A stretch of 37,584 bases of DNA from Verrucomicrobiaceae bacterium (GCA_005787565.1 SYAP01000046.1:1-37584), one strand, 5' to 3'; positions 21,501 through 30,345 are shown, counted from the first letter of the stretch. A program made the numbers and translations. The notes: a model not told the origin generated them from the sequence alone.

Positions 21501-21974
21501 AGAAAAGGTTAGAGAGTTGGCTGCGAGCTCCTCCAGCAGGAATGCGTCGATAGGATGGGACGCAAGCTCCGGCACCTCCGGACGGACAACGGGCGTATAC
21601 GACCAATGTTCGGCGTAGTGGGCACCCTCGGTGATCCATTTCTTAATCAGCTCGATCTGCTCTGGAGAAAGCGGCTGCCCCTTGTCCGGCGGCGGCATGA
21701 CCTCATCCGGGTCCGTGGAGGTCATGTGCTCGATGATCGTGCTAGCATCAGGATTCCCAGGAGTGATCGCCTGGCGGCCACGGCGGTTGCGGGTAGCTCC
21801 TTCATAGGTATCGAGCCGCAACCTCGCTTGGCGCTCCTCCTCGTCGGGGCCATGGCACGCGTAACAATGGTTCGATAGGATGGGCTTGATCTCGCGGTTG
21901 AAGTCCACTTCAGCCGCCGGCGCGACAGTGGCTAAAATCAAGGGAACAAAAGCAATCAGACGATGGGCAGGCAT
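18537..21974 (-). CDS. PSD1 and planctomycete cytochrome C domain protein (DUF1549/DUF1553) with internal F5/8-type C (discoidin-like) domain
   Basis: ILSNHCYACHGPDEEERQARLRLDTYEGA (PSCyt1), ARRAAMDLTGLPPSPDEVDAY (DUF1549), C-terminal LRRSRSNTPLQALVTLNDPAFVEAAQALARR (DUF1553). Central NVARAGSARQSSTDFGGDVSRAIDGNTDGNY...PWIEIDLG is discoidin-like. Stop lies 3 nt before the DUF1501 start. Confidence 0.93.
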   Translation of the reverse strand: MPAHRLIAFVPLILATVAPAAEVDFNREIKPILSNHCYACHGPDEEERQARLRLDTYEGATRNRRGRQAITPGNPDASTIIEHMTSTDPDEVMPPPDKGQPLSPEQIELIKKWITEGAHYAEHWSYTPVVRPEVPELASHPIDAFLLEELAANSLTFSPQADPHRLARRAAMDLTGLPPSPDEVDAYISDQSPDAYENYINRLLAKPAYGEHMARGWLDIARYADSAGYADDPPRTIWAYRDWVIRAYNSNMPFDRFTVAQLAGDLLPEATEDDLIATAFHRNTLTNSEGGTDDEEFRNAAVVDRVGTTFEAWMGTTMACAQCHTHKYDPITHEDYFRVFAIFNNTQDADRKDESPTIGILTPEQLRQQEEWLREKEKLARVLESQAPELAAAQQAWESRLKEARPWTPASAVSQSATDGVVLTPQADASLRATGEAPAASTYTIRIRPPAGQPLAAIRLEALADPELAQGGPGRNGNFVLSNLSARWIPQQATPPTARFVRIELTGAGKMIHLAEVEAFSNGINVARAGSARQSSTDFGGDVSRAIDGNTDGNYTANSVSHTAVSTDPWIEIDLGANRPLDRVVLWNRTDGSTGERLQGYRIVLLDDARNPVWEEMPEQVPAPRSEFLLSGERSIKFSGAIATFAQDGFAAGEVLDAANLSGRGKGWAVGPKLNQSHELALTLAQPLPPGAGEIELTLAQQSPHTGHTLGRFRISTAADASAVNDLLPDDIRAIVQREPGQRTPLEIDTLARYFQSTTPLLAETRERLAAVEKGLTGIKPATTVPILREMPENQRRKTHIQLRGNFMNLGDPVEPGTPSAFPPLPEGTKADRLAFARWVVSPENPLTARATVNRLWEQVFGTGIVATTEEFGSQGDLPSHPKLLDWLAAEFVSSGWNTQHMLRLMVTSRAYRQTSRATPELLETDPANRLLARGPSVRLTAEEIRDQALAASGLLSPTMFGPPVRPPRPSFGLVAAFGETTDWVTSTGSDRYRRGVYTEIRRSMPHPSLTTFDATSREVCSLRRSRSNTPLQALVTLNDPAFVEAAQALARRLLRDHPDADPDQRLTIGFRLVIVRPPSPPELAAMKKLLDQLLADYAATPDEALTFATNPIGPLPDGMNAVDLAAWTAAAQVLLNTDEAFQKY

Positions 21975-22245
21975 GACGGAAGATCCGGCCTTGCAATACC
22001 GGATGATCCGCTACGCATGCAAGGATGCAGATTCTTGCAGGATTCCAGAGGGATCGAGCTCGATCCATTTTCTAGTTCCACCCAACCATCGGCAAACCCT
22101 CAACGGAAAGGAAATCGCACGAATGGTTTTTTCCATTGCTTTGACGTCGGACAGCCCTGTATGAGGCCGCGAACGAATCAGCGAAGCTTCGCGAATGAGG
22201 CCATTGCCCCGTCAGCCGTTTCAACCACACACCAGGATCTCACCG

Positions 22246-22479
22246 ATGGCCGTCACACCAAGCAAAGATTACAAGCGCCGCGAGCGCGAGCAGCGGAAAA
22301 TCGACAAACGCATGGCTCGTGAAGCAGCGAAGGCCGAGGAATACGCCGCCCAGCAAGTCGCAGCGGAAGCCGCCGCTGTCGAAGCAGCAAAACAAGCCGA
22401 AATCGACTTGCAGGCAAAAATCGAAGCGGACTTCGAAGCCGAACTCGAAGCCGAACGCCAAGGCCAGCGCGTGGCCTGA
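22246..22479 (+). CDS. Small charged Ala/Glu/Lys-rich coiled-coil protein of unknown function
   Basis: MAVTPSKDYKRREREQRKIDKRMAREAAKAEEYAAQQVAAEAAAVEAAKQAEIDLQAKIEADFEAELEAERQGQRVA. Confidence 0.55.
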   Translation: MAVTPSKDYKRREREQRKIDKRMAREAAKAEEYAAQQVAAEAAAVEAAKQAEIDLQAKIEADFEAELEAERQGQRVA

Positions 22480-22535
22480 GCGAAGCGGCTGAAAATCGAT
22501 CTGTGATCGGCCACCAAGCCGTGTCACCATGACGT

Positions 22536-22751
22536 GTGACCACTTACGTCTACGAGACCATCCCCCAGCACCCCGACCAATCGCCCACGCGTTTCGAGGT
22601 TCGCCAGGGAATCAACGATCCCAAACTCACGATACACCCGGACTCCGGCAAACCGGTCCGCCGTCTCGTCTCGGGAGGCTTCACCATGCTGAAATCGCCA
22701 ACCTCATCCGTGGGCTCCGTCACCGACCCGTCATTTCACCTCAAGGATTGA
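22536..22751 (+). CDS. FmdB-like small protein lacking the zinc-ribbon cysteines
   Basis: MTTYVYETIPQ...FEVRQGINDPKLTIHPDSGKPVRRLVSGG aligns with FmdB MPTYEYxC..FEvxqsmsdpplt.CPeCGgpvrRliSGG, but the Cys positions are not Cys. GTG start. Confidence 0.65.
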   Translation: MTTYVYETIPQHPDQSPTRFEVRQGINDPKLTIHPDSGKPVRRLVSGGFTMLKSPTSSVGSVTDPSFHLKD

Positions 22752-22782
22752 AAATCCCCCATTCATCCTCTCTCTAACAAAG

Positions 22783-23595
22783 ATGGAAAGCGCCCACCCG
22801 GAAGGCAGAATCCCCCCGATGCTCTGGGAGAAAATCAAGTCGCTGCTAACAGGATCGGAACCGCCCGACGACCAATACCAACAGCATTGGACGGAAATCC
22901 TGATCGCTCGGGTCCCATTGTATTCGCGCCTCCCGGAAGAACTGAAACAAAGGCTCCACCAGCGGATCGGCCGTTTCATCGCCACCACCCGCTTCGAGGC
23001 CTGCAATGATCTCGAACTCACCGAGGAAATGGTCCTCACCGTCGCTGCCCAAGCCTGCATGCTGGTCCTTCATCGCGATGGCGATCCCTACCCGGCACTC
23101 CGCACCGTCTACCTCTACCCAACGACCTTCAGCTCCATCCAAAAACGCCAGAACGAGATTGGCATCGTCACCGAGCAGGTCGTCCATCGCCTCGGCGAAT
23201 CCTGGAGCACTGGCACCGTCATCCTCGCATGGGATTCCGTCGCACAGGGCGCACGAAACATCGCCGACGCCCGCAACGTGACCTTCCACGAATTCGCCCA
23301 CCAGCTCGACCACGAAAACGGCGATACCGATGGCGCGCCAACCCTCGAAAGCCGTGCCGCCTACCGCTCCTGGGCACGAGTCTTCAGCGAAAACTACACC
23401 GAGTTCCGCAACCAGATCTCCTCCGGAAAACGCGGACTCCTAGACCCCTACGCCGCATCGGAACCCGAGGAATTCTTCGCCGTCGCCACGGAAACATTCT
23501 TCGAAAAACCACGCCAACTCTCCCGCCGCTACCCGGATCTCTACATCGAATTGAAGGAATTCTACAGGCTCGATCCCCAGGAATGGTTCTCCTGA
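22783..23595 (+). CDS. M90/MtfA-like zinc metallopeptidase
   Basis: VTFHEFAHQLDHENGDTDGAPTLESRAAYRSWARVFSENY and PEEFFAVATETFFEKPRQL motifs. Confidence 0.92.
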   Translation: MESAHPEGRIPPMLWEKIKSLLTGSEPPDDQYQQHWTEILIARVPLYSRLPEELKQRLHQRIGRFIATTRFEACNDLELTEEMVLTVAAQACMLVLHRDGDPYPALRTVYLYPTTFSSIQKRQNEIGIVTEQVVHRLGESWSTGTVILAWDSVAQGARNIADARNVTFHEFAHQLDHENGDTDGAPTLESRAAYRSWARVFSENYTEFRNQISSGKRGLLDPYAASEPEEFFAVATETFFEKPRQLSRRYPDLYIELKEFYRLDPQEWFS

Positions 23596-23775
23596 AATCC
23601 ACCAGCCCACACCACGCCTCCCCCCCTCCCCCCCTCCCCTCAGCCCCAGAAATCCCCAAAAAAACCTTTCCACGGCAAAACACCCGCCCTCCCCGATTCC
23701 CCACCCCGGCAAGGTGGCGCTTGCATGCTTGCGGGATCGCCCCTAGGAAGCGGCCTCACGTTTTCCCCACCAAGC

Positions 23776-25656
23776 ATGTACGACCGTAAGACCTGGATTG
23801 TTCTCGCCGTTTGCGGCGTTTTGCTGGCGCTCAACCTGCACTACACCGGCAAGGCCGCGAAAGAGCGCGCCGACTACGAGAAACGCCTGGCCGCCGCCAA
23901 AGCCCTCGAAGAAAAACAAAACCCGACCGCTCCTCTCGATCCCGCCGCGGTCGAAGCCACCCCCGGACTCACCGTCGAAGCACCGCCACCGCCCACGGAA
24001 GAGGAAACCATCACTCTCGAAACCGAATCCGTCGTCTTCACCTTCACCAACATCGGCGGCGGCATCAAACACGCCGAGTTCAAAAAACAATTCGAAGTCG
24101 GCTCGAAAACCATCCCCGTCCGCGTCAACCGCTTCGGTGGCGGACCCATCGGCGCCATCGCCAGCGCGTCGAAATCTCTCGAAAACATCCCCTACACCTA
24201 CAAGCCCGAACAATCCGAACCCGGCCGCAAAGTCGTTTACGTCGCAAAACTATCCTCCGGCCTCCTCGCAAAAAAAACCTTCACCCTCACCGACCCCAAA
24301 CAACCCGGTGGCCCCTACCTTCTCGACTTCGAACTCACCCTCGAAAACGCCACCGCCGCCGCCGTCAACCTCAAAGACTGGAGCCTCTACATCGGTGAGG
24401 CCTCGCCACTCTATCAGAAGGAGAACATCGCCCAAACCGGCTTCTTCTGGCGCGAGGATGGCGACTTCACCTTCGAAAAAGTCACCGGCTTCAAAGGCGG
24501 CTGGTTCAGCAGCGACCGCTCGATCATCAACAGCAAGGAAAACCTCCCCATCGAATTCGCCGGCGTCTCCAACCAGTTCTTCACCACCGTCTTCAAACCC
24601 AAAACCCCCTCCGGCACCTCCGTCTGGGGCAAGAACAGCGGCGTCGTCATCAACTCCAACTCCCCGGCCGTCCAATCAGTCCGCGCGGGACTCCACCTCC
24701 CGGACGTCAAAATCGAAGCCGGCAAACAACACAACCTCACCTATCAGATTTTCATCGGCCCCAAACACAACCCCATGCTCCGCAAAATGGGCGGCGGCTG
24801 GGGCGACGTCATGGAATACGGCATGTTCTGGTGGGTCTCACGCCCGCTCAACTGGCTCCTCAACACCCTCCACAACCTCTTCGATGGCGTCGCCAAAAAC
24901 TGGTCCTGGGGCCTCGCCATCATCTTCCTCACCATCATCGTCCGCATCCTGATCTGGCCGCTCCACGCCAAATCAACCCGCACCATGAAGCGGATGAGCA
25001 AACTCCAGCCGGAAATGGCCAAGCTGAAGGAGAAATATCCCGATGACCCTAACAAGCTCAACACCGAGATGATGGGACTCTATCGAAAATACGGCATCAA
25101 CCCCCTCGGCGGCTGCCTTCCCATGCTCCTCCAGATGCCCATCTTCTTCGGCTTCTTCACCATGCTCCAGTCAGCCGTGGAACTCCGCAACCAAGGCTTC
25201 CTCTGGGTCCAGGACCTCTCCCAACCGGACACCCTCACCTACTTCGCAGGCATCCCCCTCAACATTCTCCCCATCGTCATGGGCATCACCAGCTTCCTCC
25301 AGATCCTGATGACCCCGAAAACCGGCGATAAAATGCAGCAGCGCATCATCCTCTTCATGCCGCTCATTTTCTTCTTCTTCTGCTACAACTTCGCCTCCGC
25401 GCTCGCCCTCTACTGGACCGTCCAAAACATCTTCTCCATCGGCCAAACCTGGCTCATGGGCAAAATGCCCGAACCCGAACTCAAAGCCAACGCCAACGCC
25501 GGCAAAAAATCCTGGGTCGAGCGCATGGCCGAAAAACAAGCCGAACTCCAACGCCTCCAAAAGGAACGACTCGCCAACGGCGGATCAACCTCCGGCATGC
25601 GCGACGTCACCCCGCCGGACTCCAAGAAAAAGCGCCCGCCACGCACCGGCGGCTGA
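23776..25656 (+). CDS. yidC: Membrane protein insertase YidC
   Basis: MYDRKTWIVLAVCGVLLALNL N-terminus, large periplasmic domain, LKEKYPDDPNKLNTEMMGLYRKYGINPLGGCLPMLLQMPIFFGFFTMLQSAVELRNQGFLWVQDLSQPD. Confidence 0.95.
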   Translation: MYDRKTWIVLAVCGVLLALNLHYTGKAAKERADYEKRLAAAKALEEKQNPTAPLDPAAVEATPGLTVEAPPPPTEEETITLETESVVFTFTNIGGGIKHAEFKKQFEVGSKTIPVRVNRFGGGPIGAIASASKSLENIPYTYKPEQSEPGRKVVYVAKLSSGLLAKKTFTLTDPKQPGGPYLLDFELTLENATAAAVNLKDWSLYIGEASPLYQKENIAQTGFFWREDGDFTFEKVTGFKGGWFSSDRSIINSKENLPIEFAGVSNQFFTTVFKPKTPSGTSVWGKNSGVVINSNSPAVQSVRAGLHLPDVKIEAGKQHNLTYQIFIGPKHNPMLRKMGGGWGDVMEYGMFWWVSRPLNWLLNTLHNLFDGVAKNWSWGLAIIFLTIIVRILIWPLHAKSTRTMKRMSKLQPEMAKLKEKYPDDPNKLNTEMMGLYRKYGINPLGGCLPMLLQMPIFFGFFTMLQSAVELRNQGFLWVQDLSQPDTLTYFAGIPLNILPIVMGITSFLQILMTPKTGDKMQQRIILFMPLIFFFFCYNFASALALYWTVQNIFSIGQTWLMGKMPEPELKANANAGKKSWVERMAEKQAELQRLQKERLANGGSTSGMRDVTPPDSKKKRPPRTGG

Positions 25657-25729
25657 CCCCCCTCACCCTCCAGCAAAACTCTAACCCATCGCTGAAACTC
25701 GGATCATACGCCCCGCGTATCGGCTTTCC

Positions 25730-26689
25730 ATGATCTTCAAGATCTACCTCCGCTTCGCCACCTGCCTCCTCCTCGCTTCCTCACTCGCTCACAGCGATTC
25801 GGAGAAACTCCCGTTCATCGACCGCGATGGCCAACGCTTCTGGAACGACGGAGCCCTCTCAAAATACATCCACCGCCAAACTCGCGCCCTATCCAAAGAC
25901 GGCAAACTCACCCCAGGCGAAACCATCCTCGCCCAACTCCGCGACCGCACCTCCCTCCCCGCCGACACCCTCCCGCCACCCGCTCCCTCGCTTCCCATCC
26001 TCGACGCCCCAACGCTCGCCACCCGCCTCCAACAAAGCACCGTCGTCGTCATGACCCTCGACGACAAAAACCACGACGAATACGGCACCGGCTTCGCCAT
26101 CGCACCCGGCATCATCGTCACCAACTGGCACGTCGTCAGCCCGGACCAGAAATTCCCTCACCTCGTCGTCATGGATCACAACGGAAAGGTCCTGCCCGTC
26201 ACCGAAGGCCTCGCCTCTAACATCGATAACGACCTCGCCATCCTCCGCATCGCCGATCCCACCGGCTCCATTCCCCACCTCCCCCTCGCCCCCACCCTCC
26301 CCTCCCCCGGCGAAACCGTCTGGCAAACCGGACACACCCACACCTCCTGGTGGACCTTCACCGACGGCATCGTCAACCGCTACTGCCTCGAACGCTACAC
26401 CCCGGACGGCAAGGAAAAATCCATCCTCCTCCCCGTCATCGACGTCTCTAACAAAGTCTCCGCCGGATCCAGCGGCAGCGCCGTCGTCAACAACATGGGC
26501 CAGGTCGTCGGCGTCTATCACGCACGCCGCTGGTTCTATCAGACCGCCGAAACCTGGAAAATCCCCGCCGAACCTTCCAAAGACGGCGAAAAACCCAAGG
26601 AACCGGAGGAAATCAAGGATCGCGTCGTCCTCTTCGAGCGCAACAAGTGCATCCCGGCCACCCGCCTCCTGGAAATGCTGGCCAAGTGA
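25730..26689 (+). CDS. Secreted trypsin-like (S1C) serine protease
   Basis: Signal peptide. IVTNWHVV (His), NDLAIL (Asp), SAGSSGSAVVN (Ser). Confidence 0.85.
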   Translation: MIFKIYLRFATCLLLASSLAHSDSEKLPFIDRDGQRFWNDGALSKYIHRQTRALSKDGKLTPGETILAQLRDRTSLPADTLPPPAPSLPILDAPTLATRLQQSTVVVMTLDDKNHDEYGTGFAIAPGIIVTNWHVVSPDQKFPHLVVMDHNGKVLPVTEGLASNIDNDLAILRIADPTGSIPHLPLAPTLPSPGETVWQTGHTHTSWWTFTDGIVNRYCLERYTPDGKEKSILLPVIDVSNKVSAGSSGSAVVNNMGQVVGVYHARRWFYQTAETWKIPAEPSKDGEKPKEPEEIKDRVVLFERNKCIPATRLLEMLAK

Positions 26690-26744
26690 TTCGCAAAAAC
26701 CGAATCCCAACTTCACTCCCCAGCCCAGCACCACGAACAAAAAA

Positions 26745-26779
26745 TTCACCGCCTGCGACTCAAGGCCGCAGACGGTGAA
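26745..26779 (-). terminator. Terminator hairpin downstream of rplQ
   Basis: Arms TTCACCG..CTGCG / CGCAG..CGGTGAA followed on the minus strand by TTTTTT. Confidence 0.75.
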
Positions 26780-26808
26780 CAAATAAATTCAGCTTGTCAG
26801 TGAACAGC

Positions 26809-27222
26809 TTACTCCGCGGCGGTTGCCTCGGCAGCGGCAGGTTCTTCAGCAGCGACCGCAGCGGCCGACACGTCAACCCACTCGATGTAAGCCATCGGTG
26901 CCGCATCACTCGGGCGGGGCCCAAGCTTCGTGATCCGGCAATAGCCACCCTGACGGTCTTTCGACGCAGGAGCGACTTCCGCGAAAAGCTTCTTCACGGT
27001 TTCCTTCTGGCGAAGGAAAGAGACCGCAAGACGGCGCGAGTGGAGATCGTCACGCTTCGCCAGCGTAACGAGCTTTTCAGCCACCGGACGCAGGGCTTTC
27101 GCCTTGCCGAGGGTGGTCTTGATCCGCCCGTGCTCAATGAGACTGCAGGCGAGGTTGGCGAGCAGCGCGCGACGATGCGCGGCGGTGCGTTTGAGCTTGG
27201 TGGTGTTGCTTCGATGTCTCAT
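26809..27222 (-). CDS. rplQ: 50S ribosomal protein L17
   Basis: MRHRSNTTKLKRTAAHRRALLANLACSLIEHGRIKTTLGKAKALRPVAEKLVTLAK; Ala/Glu-rich C-terminal tail. Confidence 0.97.
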   Translation of the reverse strand: MRHRSNTTKLKRTAAHRRALLANLACSLIEHGRIKTTLGKAKALRPVAEKLVTLAKRDDLHSRRLAVSFLRQKETVKKLFAEVAPASKDRQGGYCRITKLGPRPSDAAPMAYIEWVDVSAAAVAAEEPAAAEATAAE

Positions 27223-27254
27223 CGGATGCTTCCGTTTCTACAGGAGGATTAATT

Positions 27255-28337
27255 TCAGTCGTCGAGGTTTTGTGCGATCAGGTCGGCAAGGCCAACCGGT
27301 GCTTCGTCTTCCACGCCAAGGCGCGGGCCGCGCGAGGCGGCGGAAGGTCCGGAAAGCAACGATGGATCGAACGTCATTCCAAGGCCAAGACCCAGCTCCA
27401 CGAGCTTGTCCAAGATCTAGTTGAGCGACTACTTGCCGAAGTTGCGATACTTGAGCATCTCCGCCTCGGACTTCATCGCCAATTGGCCGACCGAGGTGAT
27501 GTTGGCGTTGTTGAGGCAGTTGGCGGCGCGAACCGACAGCTCGATCTCGTTCACCGACATGTTGAGAAGCTTCTTCAGCGCGGCGTTCTCTTCCGAGGAC
27601 TCAGCCGGCGCTTCTTCGAAATCAACCGCGTTCTCATCATAGTTAACGAACACGTCAAGGTGGTGGCGCAAAATCGCCGACGCCTGAAGCAACGCGTCCT
27701 GCGGCGTGATCCGACCATCCGTCCAAATGTCCAGGGTCAGCTTGTCGAAATCGGTCATCTGACCCACGCGCGTCGTGTCCACCGCATACTTGACGCGGGT
27801 CACCGGCGAGAAAATCGAATCAATGGCGATCACGCCGATCGGCTGATCCTTGCGCTTGTTCTCGTCACCCGTGGAAAAACCACGGCCAACACGAACCTCG
27901 AACTCGCAATCGAACTTCACCTTGCGGTCAAGCGTGCAGATGATCTGGTCCTTGTTCACCACTTCATAAATGTGGTCGCCTTGAATGTCACCGGCCGTCA
28001 CGACGCCTTCCTTCTCAACCTTGATGGTCAAAATGCGCGGCTCCTTGTCGTGATGGAGGAATTTCACCTTCTTCAGGTTCAAAACAATGTCCGTCACGTC
28101 TTCCACCACGCCCGGAAGGCTGGAAAATTCATGCTGAACACCGGCAATCCGCACGGAAGTGATCGATGCACCTTCCAAAGAGGAAAGCAACACGCGGCGG
28201 AGTGAGTTGCCGATCGTGTGTCCATATCCACGCTCGAATGGCTCGGCGGTGAACTGGGCGTAGGTATCGGTGGCGGTCTCCTCGTTGCGAACGAGGCGGT
28301 TTGGGAGCTCGAAACGAGCGAGTTTTACTGCTGACAT
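27255..28337 (-). CDS. rpoA: DNA-directed RNA polymerase alpha subunit, interrupted by two in-frame TAG codons (27429-27431 and 27417-27419)
   Basis: Canonical alpha from MSAVKLARFELPNRL to ...EAEMLKYRNFGK, then TAG-SLN-TAG-ILDKLVELGLGLGMTFDPSLL...QNLDD-TGA. The frame stays open and conserved after both TAGs. The ORF track ends at the first TAG (27429..28337). Confidence 0.93.
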
Positions 28338-28524
28338 AATGGTTTGGGGTTGCCGGGTTACCCTCCTGCGAGCGGTTGCTCCAAAGGAACAACACAGAGG
28401 ACCGACGGCGATTTGAGGCTCGCGGGGGCGGGACTAAAGGGGGAACACAGACACCTTGCAACGCCTTTTTTGAATGAAATTTACCGAAAGCGTCACTTTT
28501 TCGGCCATAAAGGTGAAAAAGGGG

Positions 28525-28544
28525 TGGATTTCCTCAGGGAAATC
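28525..28544. promoter_or_regulatory. Perfect hairpin in the rpoA / small-gene divergent region
   Basis: GGATTTCC-TCAG-GGAAATCC; a second smaller inverted repeat CCGAAA...TTTCGG lies near 28483-28503. Confidence 0.35.
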
Positions 28545-28580
28545 CCTCATACCACTGGAGTCACAACACTTCCACGAGCC

Positions 28581-28844
28581 ATGAAATCCAAACGCAACCT
28601 CACTCGCTTCACCTACGAAACCTCAGCTTTCCAAGGGTGGCGCTTGTGCCTTAGCCGTGCCGGCACGACCTTCGTCAAATATTTCCCTGACAAGAAGTTC
28701 GGCACCCCCAAGAAGTCCCTTGCCGCTGCTGAAGCCGCTTTGGCCGAGATCAAGGCGATCATCGACGGATCAAAACGGGTGGATGGCAAACTCACTCCGG
28801 CCACCGTCAAGAAAGCCGAAAAACTCCTCAAGGAAGCGGTCTGA
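28581..28844 (+). CDS. Small AP2-like DNA-binding-domain protein (tentative)
   Basis: FQGWRLCLSRAGTTFVKYFPDKKFGTPKKSLAAAEAALAEIKAIID resembles bacterial AP2-type GWRVRixRxGKxYSKxFsDxKyGGkxkALxAAxxxrdel. 87 aa from ATG 28581. Confidence 0.5.
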   Translation: MKSKRNLTRFTYETSAFQGWRLCLSRAGTTFVKYFPDKKFGTPKKSLAAAEAALAEIKAIIDGSKRVDGKLTPATVKKAEKLLKEAV

Positions 28845-28910
28845 TCCGGTCGGATCGGCATTCGGCCATATCTGCTGTTGCGCGATCCCCGCGTTTAGCT
28901 TTCTTGGCTC

Positions 28911-30338
28911 ATGCCTTCCACCACCCGCTCCGTGATTCACTGGTTCCGCAGGGACCTCCGGATCACAGACAATACTTCTCTCATTGAATCCGGGCACCAC
29001 GGCCTCCCCGTGGTGCCCGTTTACGTGATCAGCTCTTGGCAGAAATCCCACGCCTGGACCGGCCCGAACCGCCAACACTTCCTCTGCGGTTCCCTCGCAT
29101 CCCTCGATGCAAACCTCAAAACCATCGGCTCACGACTCATCATCCGTGAAGGCAAAGCCGTCGAGGCCCTCCGCAACCTGATCATCGAAACCGGTGCCAT
29201 CGCCCTCCATTTCAATCTCGACCCCGACCCCTTTGGAAAATCCGTCGAGGCCGCCGTCCGCCAAATGTGCCATGAACTCGGCGTCTCTTGTCACGCCCAC
29301 CTCGACCACACCCTCCACGGCCCCGGCGAAGTCCTCACCCAAGGCGGACTCCCATACCGCGTCTACACACCCTACAGCAAAAACTGGCTCACCCTCCCCA
29401 AATCCAAACCCCTCCCAAAACCCGCCAACCTCCAAACCCCTCCATCCATCTCCTCCCTCCCCCTCCCCACCGTCAAACACTGGGGCTGGGAAATCCCAAC
29501 CACTTCCCTTCCCGAACCCGGCGAACGCGCCGCCCGCGATCGCCTCAAACAAGCCATCGCAGGAAAAATCCAACACTACGCCGCACGCCGCGACCTCCCC
29601 GCGCTCGACGCCACCTCCCGCATCTCCCAAGACCTCCGCTACGGCCTAATCTCCATCCGCTCCATCTACGCCAACACCCTCAAAGCCCGCTCCGAAGCCG
29701 ACAACGCCGGAAAAGCCGGCATCGACGTCTTCATCAAGGAACTCGCCTGGCGCGAATTCTACTTCGCCATCCTCCACCACTTCCCCAACGTCCTCGAAGA
29801 GGAATTCAACGCCGACTGGCGCGGCCTCCCATGGGACCAACCCGGCAAATCCTTCGACGCATGGAAACAAGGCCGCACAGGATTCCCACTCGTCGATGCC
29901 GGAATGCGCGAACTTGCCGCCTCCGGATTCATGCACAACCGCCTCCGCATGATCACCGCCATGTTCCTCACCAAAGACCTCCACCTAGACTGGAAACTCG
30001 GAGAATCCTGGTTCATGCAACAACTCGTCGATGGCGAAATCGCCTCAAACAACGGCGGCTGGCAATGGTCCGCCGGAACCGGTGCCGACGCCGCTCCCTA
30101 CTTCCGCATCCAAAACCCCTGGTCACAAACCGCAAAACACGACCCCGAAGGCATCTACATCAAACGCTGGATCCCGGAACTCGAAAAAGTCCACCCATCA
30201 CGCTTCCTCGAACCCCCGAAAGACGGCCGACCCATCGCCCCCGGATACCCCCTCCCATGCGTCGATCACAAAACCGAACGCGACCGCACCCTCGCCATCT
30301 TCAAGAAACACCGCGAGTCCAACCCCAAGAAGAGCTGA
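28911..30338 (+). CDS. phr: Deoxyribodipyrimidine photolyase
   Basis: VIHWFRRDLRITDNTSL N-terminus; WREFYFAILHHFPNVLEEEFN, DAGMRELAASGFMHNRLRMITAMFLTKDLHLDWKLGESWFMQQLVDGEIASNNGGWQWSAGTGADAAPYFRIQNPWSQ. Confidence 0.96.
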   Translation: MPSTTRSVIHWFRRDLRITDNTSLIESGHHGLPVVPVYVISSWQKSHAWTGPNRQHFLCGSLASLDANLKTIGSRLIIREGKAVEALRNLIIETGAIALHFNLDPDPFGKSVEAAVRQMCHELGVSCHAHLDHTLHGPGEVLTQGGLPYRVYTPYSKNWLTLPKSKPLPKPANLQTPPSISSLPLPTVKHWGWEIPTTSLPEPGERAARDRLKQAIAGKIQHYAARRDLPALDATSRISQDLRYGLISIRSIYANTLKARSEADNAGKAGIDVFIKELAWREFYFAILHHFPNVLEEEFNADWRGLPWDQPGKSFDAWKQGRTGFPLVDAGMRELAASGFMHNRLRMITAMFLTKDLHLDWKLGESWFMQQLVDGEIASNNGGWQWSAGTGADAAPYFRIQNPWSQTAKHDPEGIYIKRWIPELEKVHPSRFLEPPKDGRPIAPGYPLPCVDHKTERDRTLAIFKKHRESNPKKS

Positions 30339-30345
30339 ATCCCCA

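Noticed and set aside
22181-22192. Perfect palindrome GCGAAGCTTCGC upstream of the small coiled-coil gene
   Set aside because: Short, single copy and no clear promoter context; not enough support for an operator call.
27270-28205. 311-aa + strand ORF antisense to rpoA
   Set aside because: Antisense of a conserved gene; no recognisable protein features.
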